DNA of 5,836 bases, from NCBI GenBank assembly GCA_021442745.1, contig JABUSI010000009.1, positions 1-5,836 of the forward strand, read 5' to 3'. Of the stretch, positions 4,963 through 5,836 are shown piece after piece. Every line of letters begins with the position of its first letter. The stretch's first letter is position 1. The notes under the pieces were generated by a model that saw only the letters and a program-made list of their open reading frames with translations, did no database searches and was not told the origin of the DNA. Source of the stretch: Erysipelotrichaceae bacterium. Lineage in GTDB: Bacteria > Bacillota_I > Bacilli_A > Erysipelotrichales > Erysipelotrichaceae. The position numbers were made by a program, and so were the translations under genes.

Positions 4963-5836
4963 ATTTGGTAAACACATCAAGGAACTTGGAAATAATATCC
5001 ATTCCTCCCAGAAACGTACCCAGGGTACTGCCTAAATTCGCAAATACGACAATCAGCAATACTTTCATGATTTTATTACGGAAGAACCCTTTGAAACTGT
5101 TCAGATCCTCATCCATGCTTTCAAAATCCTTAACCTGCGGTTTCCGGATCATCGCTTCCGCCATTCCCGCAAACCATCCGGCAGCCAGAAGCGGACTTAA
5201 CGAAGTAATCGGAGCTGCCACAAAAGAGGTCAGTATCGTCAGCGGATGCGCCCCGCATAAAAGGCAACCCAAAGCACTCAATACGCCGTTATACAGAATC
5301 CAGCCGGTAATCTGATTCATCCCGGTTGCCGCATTTTTCTGCATTGTCAGCACAACCATAAGGATCAGAAGAACCGGTATTGCCCACATGAGTATTTTCC
5401 CGAGCGGACTCTTCTTACCCGGATCCAATAAGGATTCGATTTCATACTCTTTATATATTTCTTCTTTGATTCCGATACAATGCGCTGCTCCAAGAATTGC
5501 CAGTACTTTCTTTCCCGGTGCCGTTCTGATGTTATATGCCAGTACCTGATCCCGTTCATGAACCAGTACTTCGGCAATGGAAGGAAATTCCTTCTGAACT
5601 TCCTGCAATGCCGCCGTCAGCATATCTTCTTTCTGCAGATTCAGAAGATCTTCTTCACTGACCTCCTCATCGTCAAACAACGTGGAAATAATCGTTGACA
5701 GCAATTTGATCTTATCAAAAAAGTTCTGTTTTCTCCAGACTCTGGAAAAGGTCGTCTGAATGGAACGGTCCGCATTCACCAGAGGTATCTGTAACCGTTT
5801 GGAACCTTCGATTCCTTCAATCATTTCCTGACCGGA
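4961..5836 (-). CDS. TraB/PrgY-family membrane protein, C-terminal part (5' end outside the window)
   Basis: The open frame continues through the right edge (SGQE before the first visible ATG at 5824-5822), matching the family's internal GQEMIEAI-like segment, so that Met is internal and about 100 N-terminal residues are missing (usual length about 390). Numbering from that Met, visible family features are NADRSIQTTFSRVWR (17-31), the HERD motif (89-92) and a GX2H motif GAAH (112-115). A membrane half follows: a helix at about 144-161, a hydrophobic block about 173-225 containing GAHPLTI and APITSLSP, KPQVKDFE (228-235), and a last helix at about 252-272. PrgY of enterococci limits peptide pheromone activity, and the distant relative Tiki is a membrane metalloprotease whose GX2H motifs are important. 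The substrate here is unknown. The gene ends in its own terminator, 120 bases before cdaA. Confidence 0.9.
   Translation of the reverse strand, partial: SGQEMIEGIEGSKRLQIPLVNADRSIQTTFSRVWRKQNFFDKIKLLSTIISTLFDDEEVSEEDLLNLQKEDMLTAALQEVQKEFPSIAEVLVHERDQVLAYNIRTAPGKKVLAILGAAHCIGIKEEIYKEYEIESLLDPGKKSPLGKILMWAIPVLLILMVVLTMQKNAATGMNQITGWILYNGVLSALGCLLCGAHPLTILTSFVAAPITSLSPLLAAGWFAGMAEAMIRKPQVKDFESMDEDLNSFKGFFRNKIMKVLLIVVFANLGSTLGTFLGGMDIISKFLDVFTK

Noticed and set aside
5822..5824. ATG as the true start of the TraB-family gene
   Set aside because: No ribosome binding site precedes it; the frame is open to the edge and the residues before it (SGQE) fit the family's internal GQEMIE segment, so the gene is truncated by the window.

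Overview
The window reads as a Bacillota (low-GC Gram-positive) chromosome segment of moderate GC. The evidence is the cdaA-cdaR-glmM gene order, strong AGGGGTGA-type ribosome binding sites, short U-tract terminators and the sequence character of the proteins. An Erysipelotrichia-like or related Clostridia-like lineage is my guess from protein feel; the genus cannot be fixed from this sequence alone. All genes lie on the minus strand, so transcription runs from high to low coordinates. There is no gene-free stretch longer than about 120 bases.

From right to left: (1) 5836-4961, the C-terminal three quarters of a TraB/PrgY-family membrane protein, cut by the window edge and ending in an intrinsic terminator that begins inside its stop codon. 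(2) 4960-4841, a short intergenic region with a good sigma-A promoter (TTGAAT-17 bp-TACAAT) and a small palindrome over the predicted transcription start. (3) 4840-419, the classical c-di-AMP/cell-wall operon: cdaA (membrane diadenylate cyclase), cdaR (YbbR-repeat regulator) and glmM (phosphoglucosamine mutase). cdaA and cdaR overlap by one base, cdaR and glmM are 13 bases apart, and a perfect 10-bp-stem terminator begins inside the glmM stop codon. (4) 418-336, an intergenic region with an extended -10 promoter and a helically phased direct repeat resembling an OmpR-family response-regulator box. (5) 335-1, the N-terminal part of an ABC-transporter ATPase of the MacB/BceA-like exporter class, cut by the left edge.

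CdaA makes c-di-AMP from two ATP at the membrane. In studied Bacillota, CdaR (through its extracytoplasmic YbbR repeats) and GlmM (in the cytoplasm) modulate CdaA, which links second-messenger synthesis to peptidoglycan precursor supply (glucosamine-6-P to glucosamine-1-P).

The operon itself is ordinary, but its CdaA is not. It has about 554 residues instead of about 270-280, because of a roughly 290-residue, highly charged C-terminal tail that carries 8-residue EEKPVVKK tandem repeats, short hydrophobic islands and a predicted helical segment. CdaR also carries an unusually long Lys-rich cytoplasmic N-terminus, and the CdaA catalytic motif reads GARHR rather than the common GTRHR. These deviations are the best leads in the window.
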